Source of the DNA: Capsicum annuum
Taxonomy: Eukaryota; Streptophyta; Magnoliopsida; Solanales; Solanaceae
DNA: 64,000 nt
Assembly: GCF_002878395.1 (NCBI RefSeq)
Contig: NC_061120.1
Location: 95,962,583 to 96,026,582, forward strand
Reading direction: 5' to 3'
The translations under genes were made by a program, and so were the position numbers. The notes beneath the pieces were generated by a model. It was not told the DNA's origin, did not search any database, and saw only the letters and a program-made list of their open reading frames with translations. Shown piece after piece: positions 11,318-21,906 of this stretch (the stretch's first letter is position 1; each line of letters begins with the position of its first letter).

Positions 11318-12729
11318 TGTCATAACCCAATTTACGAGTCATAATGGCACCTACTCTATCCCTCCAGTAGGTAAGCCAAACCATAACCTAGATTTAAATA
11401 CAATGGGTTAAATTATGGAAAATGACCATCATCAACGGAAATTATCAACACAACTTGTAAATCCAAGGTATTTCAAATAGATAAGATAGTCAACATAGAT
11501 TTATCTCACGATGTGGTAGAGCCAGTACAAGAGCATCTAATAATAGTGTACCCTAAGTATCTAGTATAGTCAGTAACTTTTGTCTTGAAAAAAAGAACAA
11601 ACTTAGAAACATAGAAGGACATAGGTGACTCCAAATCCAAGACCTCACCCTATCTCTAAACATCAACACAACACAAATGTTGATCACTGGTGGTAACTAT
11701 TACTCAAATCTGCAACAAAATAGTATAGAGGTGTAGTATGAGTCCCAAAACCATGGGTACTCAGTAGGCATCATCGATCAACTGAGCTAAATCATTATAT
11801 AAGTATAATAAAGTATAAGATAAGATAACTAGATCAAGGTATAGACAAACCTAAAGTAACACCAACATCATTATGCATAAATAAGTAAATAAAGAAGAAG
11901 AATAGCATAACGTAAAACAAAGTATCAACACAAACAATCATTGGCTCCCATACATTAATTAGTGCAGAAAAGTAAATAACTTTTTACAATCTCCCATAAT
12001 CCTAGAAAGTACAAGAAAATTAGAGTAAACCACCACCATCACTCATCAACTCTCAGAATTCAATTGGAATTCATCCAAGTCATGAGATACTCTAACCATC
12101 GATTGTCCATATTCACCATTTTATAATTAGTCAACACTTGGAAACTAACCATTATTTAATAGTAATACTCATGTATTAATAAATTATCCTTATCAACTAA
12201 ACATCACGTATTAACTAATATTCATATAACGGCTAATCATCACTTGTCAACTAGTCATTAGTTATGAAACAACCAACATTTCTCAGCCTGCAAATATTTA
12301 TAAACTATCCAATATTTATCAACTAATCATTATATCCCAAGGGTCTATTCATAAAATATAATATTATAACTAGTTCTTCATTTTCAACTTAGCTAGATTA
12401 CAAATATCATACCCCAATGTCATTATATAATAATAAATATATCGTTATAGTATAATACAGATAGTCGAACTTGAAAAAGTATATTTATTCAAAAATATCC
12501 TCATAAATATCAATAGAATCATCTTCCGCTCTTGTCGGACAAGTATATATATTCATAATAATCATCCGACCTTGAAGGATATATATATATATATCATTAT
12601 CACCATAATCATACTCTGGACTTACCTTGTATATATCACCACAATCATTCTCCAGCCTCATTGGGTTTATGTACTATCATAATCATCCTCCAACCTTGTT
12701 AGGTATGTATCATCATAATCATCTTTGGT
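11318..12729 (-). repeat. Element A 5' LTR, inner part
   Basis: Begins next to the primer site and is collinear with the LTR of element D (for example 11467-11880 with ~43760-44160, and the GTGTAGTATGAGT block at ~11730 and ~44020). It ends in a degenerate minisatellite (12500-12729) where element B is inserted. It resumes at 21907. No coding sequence. Confidence 0.75.
12500..12729 (-). repeat. Degenerate minisatellite in element A LTR
   Basis: At least four imperfect units share the pattern CC(G/A)ACCTTG, a TATATA run, then CATAATCATC. They include a (TA)n run at about 12577-12594. The array continues across the B insertion: ACCTTGCCGAGCATATG follows at 21910. Element D has shorter counterparts at 44640-44760 (AATAGCCAGACT units). 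Confidence 0.6.
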
Positions 12730-15245
12730 TGTAACACCCCATATTTCTCAAGGTTAACTTAACTCTCAGTTCATGAGTCATCCTATATAAAATTTCTGAA
12801 ATATTCAACATTTTTTAACTTAGAGCCTGTCATTATGTAGGAAATTGAATTAGCTTTCCAACGATAAAAAATTTGACTAAATTCGATAACTAGATAAGAA
12901 GTTATGGCTATTTTAAGTTTCAGCCATTGAACGCCGTCATATAGGCCAGTAGCGTATCACAGAGTATGTAAAAATGGAAATTGTTAGTTTCCAGTGAGGT
13001 ACCATGATACCGGTGCATCGTGCCACAGCTTATTCTTATAATTGTCTAATTGTAGTGTACCAAGGCGATTCTATTGTATCGTGGTGAACTTCCAGGCCAA
13101 ACCAAAGTGGCAACACGATACCACCTTGTTGCAGCACTATACATTTTGCCATTAGGCAATTTCCAAAGACACGACGAGATATCACTACGTCGCGTCAGGT
13201 GCCTATTTCAGAAAATTTCAACGAAAATTAAATATTTCATCTAGGGTTAAAATAGTCTTTTCCCATGATTTTAACATGCTGAGATACGAGATTTAATTCC
13301 TAAAAATGTTTCAAGTCATTACTCACTCAATTTATCCCCAAATTAAAAACATTCTCTCATAAAACTACAAACCCTAGCTTTAAGAAAACAAAAGCAATCT
13401 CAGAGGACTCACTAAGAACTTCAAGAAACACACAAATTAAGGTATGTTAGGTGTTTATATATGGGTTCCTTTCCCCTATAAAGACCACAAATCCATTTTC
13501 AAATTACAAGATTGTTGAATTATGAACTTCCATGCTTGAATTGAATTGAATTTATGTTCATGTTATTGTTAGGTTTTAGTCCATGATTAAATTACATGCG
13601 TTTTAGAAATTTATCATTGTATGTGTTGAATTACATGATCTTCATTATAAACCCTTCAATTTGCAAGTTGATTGATGTAGCCATGATAACTATATTTTAT
13701 GATTATTTTATAACCAAAGCATGCTCCCCATGTGTTTAATAAAATGCTTATGTGAGTGAAATAGTGCCAATATAAAATGATAGAATGTATTCCCCATTCA
13801 TGTATAAGTAGATGCATTGAAAGTGACTGATTAAATGTCTCTATGAGTAAACTATGGACAAGTATACATTCTTAAGAATATCAAGAGAATATTATACTTT
13901 ATTTTTCATGCTATAAAGTCTTGGGGGTAATTAATAACTCACAATTTACCTTTGTACCTAGAGCCAGTGTTAGTTACAGAATCACAGTCATGTCATGATC
14001 AGTAATACTCTCAGTCAGTTACAAAACTCAGTAGAACTAGGTCAGTTAGAAAACTCATGAAAATTCAGTAAACTCAGTATTAGTATAGTCCGATTCAGTA
14101 TACTCAGTTTAATGTCTTTTAGTTGGGAGTAGGTTTCAGCACCGAGTGAACCCAATGATGGGGGCTCACCTTTTCGTAGAGGTTGTGATCCTTAGAAGTA
14201 ATCCTTACTTTCTAGAACTACATAGCTAGTGTACGTTAAGACATTAAACCTACCTGTTAAGGGTTATTTAGTGTTTTAACCTACCAGAAGAGGGTTCAAC
14301 CATCCCCATTAGAGTACCTGCTAGATAACGGTAACTCTTTAGTGTCTTTACCCGTGGCACGGTACTGACACCCTTTCAACGGGGGTACAGGTTGGACTCT
14401 AACTAAGTTATCTTATTTGGGGCATGTCGGTTAATGATTACCTCCCACAGTCTCAGTTTTAGTCTTCAGAGTAGAACTCAGCTCTGTTCTATAGAATTAG
14501 GACTGTCAGATATAGTCAACGAGTATTATTAAATAAAATATAGTAACTTTAGATATCAGCTACTCAATATCAGAATACAGGACTTAGCTTCCGACAAGAT
14601 TAGTTATAGTATTTATTTATATGCATATTAGTGCATACTCAGTATTTACAGTAGTATCAGTTATCCATGTACTCTCATATTCAATTACTCTATATCATAT
14701 AGTTAGTTATTGTTCATGCATATGAACCCTTGCATTCAACCTTACCTTATCTAGCTTACCAGTACATTCCACGTACTGACGCATACTCTTTCTTTGTGCT
14801 ATGATGTCTCATATCATAGGTTCGGACACTCAGGTTCCCAACCACGCATACATCGATTCAGATTCATCCAGCAGCAGTAGATCAACAGTGAGTCCTCACC
14901 ATTCGAGGATTTTCTTTGATTTCATTATTTTAGTAAACTAAGTATTTCAGTTGATGCAGCTAGTTGGGGGATTGTCACATCAACTCTACTTTTAGATAGA
15001 TTTAATTTAAGGATTTTAAGACTAGACTTTTAGATCGTATTCAATTTTATAGATTGTTATTTTTGTTGAAACACTTTATCAGTATTTACATATTTTGAAC
15101 CTTATGGCATTTTACCCTATTTTTGTATATTTATTATAGTATCATGTTTCAGTGCTCATAGCAGATATCGGTCATGGGTTAGTTTATGATCCTTCAGGGT
15201 CGTAAGCACCATGTAGCATCTGGGGTACAGACTCAGGGAGTTACA
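12730..15245 (+). repeat. Element B 5' LTR (2.5 kb)
   Basis: Starts TGTAACACCCC and ends CAGGGAGTTACA next to the primer site. It aligns end to end with 19397-21906; in the first 60 bases I count 6 differences by eye. It contains CAGTTACAGAACTCAGT-like tetranucleotide-rich stretches (14000-14110 and 14450-14720). A truncated relative is J at 39116-41450. Confidence 0.85.
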
Positions 15246-15249
15246 AACT

Positions 15250-15262
15250 TGGTAACAGAGCC
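15250..15262 (+). promoter_or_regulatory. Element B primer-binding site
   Basis: TGGTAACAGAGCC, one base different from the initiator-Met type TGGTATCAGAGCC, 4 bases after the LTR end. Confidence 0.8.
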
Positions 15263-15467
15263 TAATGTTCAATAATGTCCTATGAATATGAAAGTCGCAT
15301 CAAGTAAAGTTTTGTACGTGGGTTTGTAGTGTGCCTCACTTATGGATAGGAGGCTATGAGATAGTTTTGGAAAAGTTTCCCTTGTTTCAGTATTCATGTC
15401 GTTCGAGAGAGCATGTTTTCAAGTTAATCTCTCAGTCTAATCAACTCTTTCTTTTGTTTACAAAGCA

Positions 15468-16560
15468 TGCCTCCCAACAAGACTAACAAAAGAAGAATTG
15501 AAAATGAGTCAGCACCTCAGCCCATTCAGGCAGATCCCCTGGTCAATCATGTCTTCTATGCAGAATTCAAAGTTGTATTCACTACTATATCTAACACAGT
15601 GGCCAATACTGCTGCATCAAGGATTCGGGACTTCACCTAGATAAATCTTCCCTTATTCTCAGGATCTAAGTTAAAAGAGGATCCACAGGAGTTCCTCGAT
15701 CAGGTCCAAAAATTCACAGATATTATGGGAGTGACTTCCAGTGAGGTTGTTGAGTTATCCGTCTATCAGCTACAAGATGTAACTTATAATTGTTTAAGAA
15801 TTGAAAGGTAGATAGGGGCACATATGCAGAGCCCATAGTGTGGTAAGAGTTTGCTACTACTTTCCTAGAGAGATTCATTCCCTTAGAGCTAAGAGAAGCC
15901 AAGGTGTTAGAGTTTCTGAACCTTAGGCAAGCTAGTATGAGCGTGAAATAGTATTGCCTCAAGTTTACTCAGTTATCCAGGTATGCTCACTATGTAGTAG
16001 GATATATTAGGTCCAGAATGAACAAGTTTGTATCTGGGTGTTAGATAGTGTGGTCAAGGCTTATGGTCCATGCTTGGCAGACAAAAAAGGCTAATATTAG
16101 AGAGACATTAAGGCAGAACAAGAGAGCTAGAATAGGTAGCTTTAATTTTAGTCAGTTTAAGTTAAAGGGTGGTAATCATTCCTATTTTCATCGAAAATCT
16201 TAAGTTCCAACTCTTTCCTTAACCAATGCTCCAGTACCTAAGTTCAAAAATGGTAACCAAGAGAGAGCGTCAGGCTCTAAGCCTTATGGTAGTGTCAGCA
16301 ATGCTCGAACGAATCTACTCTGTCAGACATGTGGAAAAAACTATAAGGGTATTTGTAGAGCTGGCAGTGATGTTTGCTATGGATGTGGTAAGCCAGGACA
16401 TAGAGTCAAAGATTGTTCTTAGCCAGCTTCTCATAGTCAACATTATTGTCCTTCAGGTCAGTCAAATCACCTGAATCAGCAGGGTGACACTTCTAGTGCC
16501 ACTAGTGGGCAACGGCCAAACAGGCTTTATGAACTTTAGTCCAGACAAGATCTAGAAAAT
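15468..16560 (+). pseudogene. gag: Element B gag with CCHC zinc knuckle, broken
   Basis: The ATG at 15468 gives MPPNKTNKRRIENES, a basic N-terminus typical of this branch. Then follow AASRIRDFT*INLPLFSGSK (~15620-15670), matching the usual RVRDFxRMNPPxFxGS block, and DPQEFLDQVQKFTDIMGV (~15684-15735). The capsid half with EFLNLRQASMSV continues at ~15900. The zinc knuckle at ~16378-16420 is complete: CYGCGKPGHRVKDC has all four ligands in C-X2-C-X4-H-X4-C spacing. In-frame stops occur at ~15639, ~15810, ~15838 and others. Gag would form the capsid and bind RNA. Confidence 0.85.
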
Positions 16561-16569
16561 TCTTCGGAT

Positions 16570-16975
16570 ATGGTCACTAGTACGTTACAGATCTTTCATT
16601 TACATGTTTATGCCTTGGTAGATCTAGGAGCTTCTCTATTTTTTGTAACTACTTGCATAGCAGTCAACTTTAAGTCAGACTATAAAATCTTAGCAGGACC
16701 TTTCTTAGTGCTTACCTTAGTAGGTAAAACTATTCCAGCTAGAAGAGTGTACAGAAATTGCTCAGTTATAGTATGTTAGAAAATTTCTTTAGTGAATTTC
16801 CATAATGGAGTCATTCCATTTCAGTTTCCTGATGGAACAATTATTGAATGAAGGGGTAGTACCTCAGTTTTAGTTTATCTAAGTTTAAATCTCCAGATTG
16901 AACTAGTAGAAAGAGAAGTTGAGAATTCTAAGTTAGTCAATGTTGAGTTTGCTATATGATGATTATTGGGGCAAT
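16570..16975 (+). pseudogene. pol: Element B protease remnant
   Basis: MVTSTLQIFHLHVYALVDLGASLFFVTTCIAV (written in parts: VYALVDLGAS, then LFFVTTCIAV) lines up with the YALIDPGS.LS.VTP..A block of gypsy protease. The active-site triad reads D-L-G, so Asp and Gly are kept. The second half is frameshifted: FHNGVIPFQFPDGTIIE at ~16800-16850 corresponds to the conserved FQFP block after PR. No RT follows. Confidence 0.7.
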
Positions 16976-18699
16976 AGAAAGCTAAGAATCATGTGTCAGA
17001 AAGAAGTACTAGCAGTGGACCTTATATCATTAGGAGTATTCCTTCAGAGTAATTTTCGTGTTTACGAGTATTGTCATATCTCAGACTCTAGAGTAAAGTG
17101 ATTTCAGTTTGATATTCAGTTTATTAAGTGGCTCACAGTCTTAGAATAATAGCTTTAAGCTAATAGGGAGATGGTGCATCGGTAACCAAGTGAGGCTTTT
17201 AGATTTTAGTAGTAATACCAATATGTGTAGAAAAATAGCAGGAGAGGTTAATGCCCAACCCGTCCATACCTCAATGCAAAGTTTTGCACATCAGCTATCA
17301 CGATATAGATATGTACTTATGCAGTACATATCAGCTCTATGATCCAAGCCCATATTCATGCACATCCATGAATATCATGTACACTTATAGTTCCTAGTAT
17401 AACGAGTTCTAGTTCACTCAGTATTTTGAATCATGTTCGATGAAAATAGAAACTCCAAACTCAGGTCATGCAACTTATGGCTCATGTACTCTTGCTTTAC
17501 ACTATGCTCAGTTCAATATTCAGTTCCAGACTCAGTTCAGTTTTAGGTTTGCTTGACCAATGGGTATAGTTATTAGTTATTTAGTTTTCCGTATCTCAGT
17601 ATTCAAAATCATGTCATGTACTTATTCTTGCATTCCTAGATAATACCATTTCCACAAATTCATGCTCAGTCACCTCATGTTCTTCAGTTAGTCCTTACAT
17701 TAGATGCATAGTACTATATAGTTTTACTCTAGTTATTCAGGTTAGGTATAGTTCAATCTTATATGACCAGCATCCAGTTATCAGTGATCTAGTTAATCTA
17801 ATAAGTTAGTATGTTTATGCATTCATGCTTAGTACCTATGCAAATATTTTCAGTAGCCCCAAGTTAAATGCGGTGTTGAAGTCAAAATTACTGTTGAGGG
17901 AATAGTTGAGAAATTTAGCTAGATAGCAAGCTAGTAGTTTCAGTGCATAAGGCATAGTAACTCTGCCTTAGATGATGTTTCGTAGGTCTGTCCACATATT
18001 ATGGAATTATAGCAATGATGTGATTTGTTATCTAGATATCGTATTTAGATCATGCAAAGATTTCCTTGCTCCCCAAAGTCAGTAGAAATTTCTAGAAAAA
18101 GTGTCAAGAAATGCTCCAGTTGAGTATAAGTTTTTAGTATGAGTTAGTCTGTAAAGCCAGCAATTCAGTTTAGTAGTCAGATGGACAAGTTTGTACGGTT
18201 TCCCATCTTTTTGTCAGTCGTCGCACCCAAAATTTCATCAATATGACCATTCAAGGATGGAGCATCCTTGTACTTGAAAGTTCAGCTCAGTTCATGTATC
18301 ATGCCTCAATTTCATATCTCAGATATTCAGCCAAAATTTAGTTCATAGATGCCTCGTGCATCATTTAAGTTTCTTTAGGATCCCATCCAAGTCACATTCT
18401 TCGGGGGACATAATGTCCCAATAGGGAAAGGCACTATAACCCCCGAGCCTTTATGCCCTAAACCTTTTAGTTTCTCTTCACGTAATAAGACCCCATTTGG
18501 AGTAGTGAGTACTCATTAGTTGACTCTCTCGCTCCTATCTCAGGTATATGACCATTCCTATGGAATGGCATGTATTAAAGGAATCAGTTCAGTTTCGAAT
18601 ATTCAGTTCATGTATCACATTTCTGGCTTAGTTTTATCCTTACTTTCGTATTTATGCATGTCCAGTAAATGATCAAAGGAAGAGATTGGTGATTTTGTA
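16976..18699 (+). other. Element B middle region without pol motifs
   Basis: About 1.7 kb where RT, RNase H and integrase would be expected. I looked in all frames for YPLPRIDD, YGL.NAPA.F, FIDDILVYS, the integrase DSIWVI..R block and DGQAE, and saw none. The sequence is rich in CAGTTCAGT, TCATGTA and ATGCATTCATG words, like the 3' leader at 19190-19345 and the LTR. It therefore looks like element-derived non-coding filler, not captured host coding DNA. Confidence 0.6.
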
Positions 18700-19122
18700 T
18701 TCTTGAAAATCTCTCCCATGAAGAGAGTAAAGAGGTTCGACAATAAGGGAAAGATCCTCCTCGATATGTCAATCCGTACGTAATTCTCAGTCGTTTCAGA
18801 AAGGTAGCTTATGACCTTGAGTTGCCTTTAGATCTAGCTTCAGTACACCTAGTATTCCACGTCTCCTTGCTAAAGAAATACATTGGTGACCCAGCAGTCA
18901 TAGTTACCTTAAAGGATGTAAAAATTCAGAATGATCACTTTTTTGAAGAGGTTCCAGTCTAGATCCTCGATCATCAGATTCATAGATTGAGAAACAAAGA
19001 AGTTCCCTTGGTCAAAGTTCTTTGGTAGAATCAGTCCATTAAGGGAGCTACTTGGGAAGCTGAAGCAGATATGTGGACCAAGTATCCTTACCTCTTCTCC
19101 GCAAACTCATATCAAGATTAAG
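18700..19122 (+). pseudogene. pol: Element B pol C-terminal tail
   Basis: Reads SPMKRVKRFDNKGKI, then a RT*FSVVSERLAYDLELPLD segment, then HLVFHVSLLKKYIGDP and VLW*NQSIKGATWEAEADM, ending with a stop at ~19120. This is the familiar region after the integrase core (SPMKGV.RFGKKGKL...YELELP...HPVFHVSMLKK...VLWRN...TWE.E..M). Its chromodomain-like end suggests the chromovirus branch. It is almost stop-free apart from two or three codons, and is better preserved than gag. Confidence 0.8.
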
Positions 19123-19221
19123 GTAATAGTCTTACTTAGCTTTACTCAATTCCATGTTCAACTATAATTATAACTTGGTATCTATTATCAATGGATATTC
19201 ACTCAAGCATTCATAAATCAG

Positions 19222-19345
19222 TTCAGTCATGTACTCATGCATTAGATATGCATGTTCAGTGTAAAAGCTTAGTTTGTCAATAGTTCAGTCAAGTAGTCAT
19301 TCATCAGATATACGTGTTCAGTGTGCAAACTCAGTCTATCAGTGT
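19222..19345 (+). repeat. Two-copy 62 bp tandem repeat in element B 3' leader
   Basis: Two units begin TTCAGTCA at 19222 and 19284, each followed by a CAT(T/C)AGATAT(G/A)C(A/G)TGTTCAGTGT block. The period is 62 bp. It lies between the pol stop and the purine tract. Confidence 0.65.
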
Positions 19346-19383
19346 CACAGCTTAATTAGTCTCACTCGAGGATGAATGTTCCT

Positions 19384-19393
19384 AAGGCGGAGA
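19384..19393 (+). promoter_or_regulatory. Element B polypurine tract
   Basis: AAGGCGGAGA just before the 3' LTR start (TGTAATACCCC at 19397); one C interrupts the purines. The motif CGAGGATGAATGTTCC lies directly upstream (19367-19382). Confidence 0.65.
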
Positions 19394-19396
19394 TAT

Positions 19397-21906
19397 TGTA
19401 ATACCCCATATTTCTCGAGCTTAACTTAACTCTCAATTCATGAGTCATCTAATATAAAGTTATTGAAATACTCAGTATTTTTTAGTTTAGATCCTTCCAT
19501 TGCATAGGAAATTGAGTTATCATTCCAATGATATAAAATACGCCTAAATCCGATAAACGGGGTAAGAAGTTATGGCTATTTTAAGTTTCAGTCATTAAAC
19601 ATCGTCATTTAGGCCAATAGCGCATCACGGAGTTTGTCAAAATAGATATTTTTAGTTTTCAGTGAGGTACCACGATACTGGCGTATTGCGCCATAGGTTA
19701 TTTTTATAATTCTCCATTTCTAGTGTACCAATGCAATTCTACCCTGCTGTGGTGAGCTTCTACGTCCTAACCAAAGTGGCAACGTGATAAGACCACGTCG
19801 CGCTACCATGCATTTTCTCAGTTTGAAATTTCCAAAGACACGTTGCGATACGCATGTCGCCAAGTGACTATTTCAGAAAATTTTGACAGAAATTAAATGT
19901 TTTGTCCGGGGTTAAAAAAGTCTTTTCCCATGATTTTACCATGCCGAGATACGAGATTTAGTCGCTAAAAACCTTTTAAGTCATTAATTACTCAATTTAT
20001 CCCCAAATTAAAAGCATTCTGTCTAAAAACTTCAAACCCTAGCTTTAAGAAAACAAGAGTAATCTCAAAGGATTCACCAAGAACTTTAAGAAACTCACAA
20101 ATTAAGGTATGTTAGGTGTTCATCTATGGGCTCCTTTAACCTATAGTGTCCACAAATCCGTTTTTAAAATACAAGATTGTTGAATTATGAACTTCCATGC
20201 TTTAATTGAATTGAATTCATGTTCATGTTATTGTTAGGTTTTAGTCCATGATTAAATTACATGATTTTATGAAATTAATCATTGTATGTGTTGAATGACA
20301 TGATCTCCATGATAAACCCATCAATCTGCAAGTTGATTGATGTATCCATGATAACTAGATGTTTTGATTATTATATAACCTACGCATGCTCCCCATGTAT
20401 TTGATGAAATGCCTATGTGAATGAAATAGTTCCATTATAACATGATAGCATGTATTCCCCATTCATGTATAAGTAGATGCATTACAAGTGTTTGATTAAA
20501 TGCCTCTATGAGTGAACTATGGACAAGTATACATTGTTATGATTTTCAAGAGTATATTATTCTTTATTTTTCATGATATCGAGTCCTGGGGATATTTAAT
20601 ACCCATCAATTTAGCTGTGTACATAGAGCCAGTGTGAGTTATAGAATCTCAGTTATGTCACAATAAGTAGAACTCTCAGTAAGTTACAGAACTCAGTCAG
20701 ATGTATAACTCAAGAAAATTCAATAAACTCAGTATCAGTGCAGTCTAGTTCAGTATACTCAGTTCAGTGTCTTTTAGTTAGGAGTAGGATTCATCACCGA
20801 GTGAACCCAAGGATGGGGGCTCACCTTCCAGTAGAGGGTGTGAACCTTATAAGTAATCCTTGCATTCTAGAACTTGGTATCCAACATAGGTTGAGACATC
20901 AAACCTGCCAGTTGAGGGATGTTGAGGTGTTTTAACCTGCCAGATAAGGGTTCCATCATTCTCATTAGAGTACCGGCCTGATGAGGGTTAACTCTTCAGT
21001 GTCTTTACCCATTTCACGGTACTGACACCCTTCTAAATGGGGTCACAAGTTTGACCCCAAGTCTGTTATCTTATTTGGGGTATATCGGTTAGATGATTAC
21101 CTTCCACAATCTCAGTCTCAGTTTTCAGTGTAAAACTCAGTTAAGTTCTACAGAATAAGGACTAGGAGATACGATTAACCAGTATCAGTAAATCAGTTAT
21201 CAGTAACTTCGGATATCAACTACTCAGTATAAGAATTCAAGACTTAGCTTCAAATAAGCTTAGTCACAATATTTATTTACATGCACATTAATTCATACTC
21301 AGTATTTACAGCAGTACCAGTTATCCATGTACTCTGATATTCAGTTATTCTATATCATACAGTAAGTTATTGTTCATGCATATGAACCCTTGCATTCATC
21401 CTTACCTCATCTTGCATACCAATACATTCCACGTGCTGATGTATACTCTTTCTTTGCGCTATAATGTCTCATATCATAGGTTTCAATGCTCAAGTTCCCA
21501 ACAACGCATAGATAGATTCAGATTCAGCCAACAGTAGTAGATTAGCAGTGAGTCCTCATTATTAGAGGATATTCTTTTATTTTCATCATTTTAGTAGTCT
21601 TAGTATATCAGTAAATGGATTTAGTTGGCGAATTTTCCCATCAACTCCACTTTCAGATAGATTTAGTTAGAGGCTTTTCAGATTAGACTTTCAGACAGTA
21701 TTTAGTTTTATAGATTGTTATTTCAGTTGATACACTTCATCTGTATTTTCATATTTTGAACCTTATGGCATTTTAGCCTATTTTTTAACATTTATTACAG
21801 TATGATGTTTCAGTGCTCACAGCAGATATCAATCGTGGGTTAGCTTATAGTCCTTTGGGGTCGTAAGCACCGTGTAGCATCTGGGGTACAGACTCGGGGC
21901 ATTACA
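19397..21906 (+). repeat. Element B 3' LTR
   Basis: Collinear with 12730-15245; starts TGTAATACCCC and ends GGGGCATTACA. At 21907 the minisatellite of element A resumes. Confidence 0.85.

Larger units (their letters stand above)
12730..21906 (+). mobile_element. Element B: Ty3/gypsy-type element with two full LTRs but no RT, RH or IN core
   Basis: The LTRs are 12730-15245 and 19397-21906; the internal region is about 4.15 kb. The inside holds a primer site, gag (15468-~16560), PR (~16570-16975), about 1.7 kb without pol motifs, a pol C-terminal tail (~18700-19122), a short tandem repeat and a purine tract. Both LTRs start TGTAA(C/T)ACCCC and end TTACA. Five-base flanks (TTGGT left, TGAAC right) do not match, so the target duplication has decayed or the exact edge is off by a base or two. 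It sits within the LTR minisatellite of element A. Confidence 0.85.
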
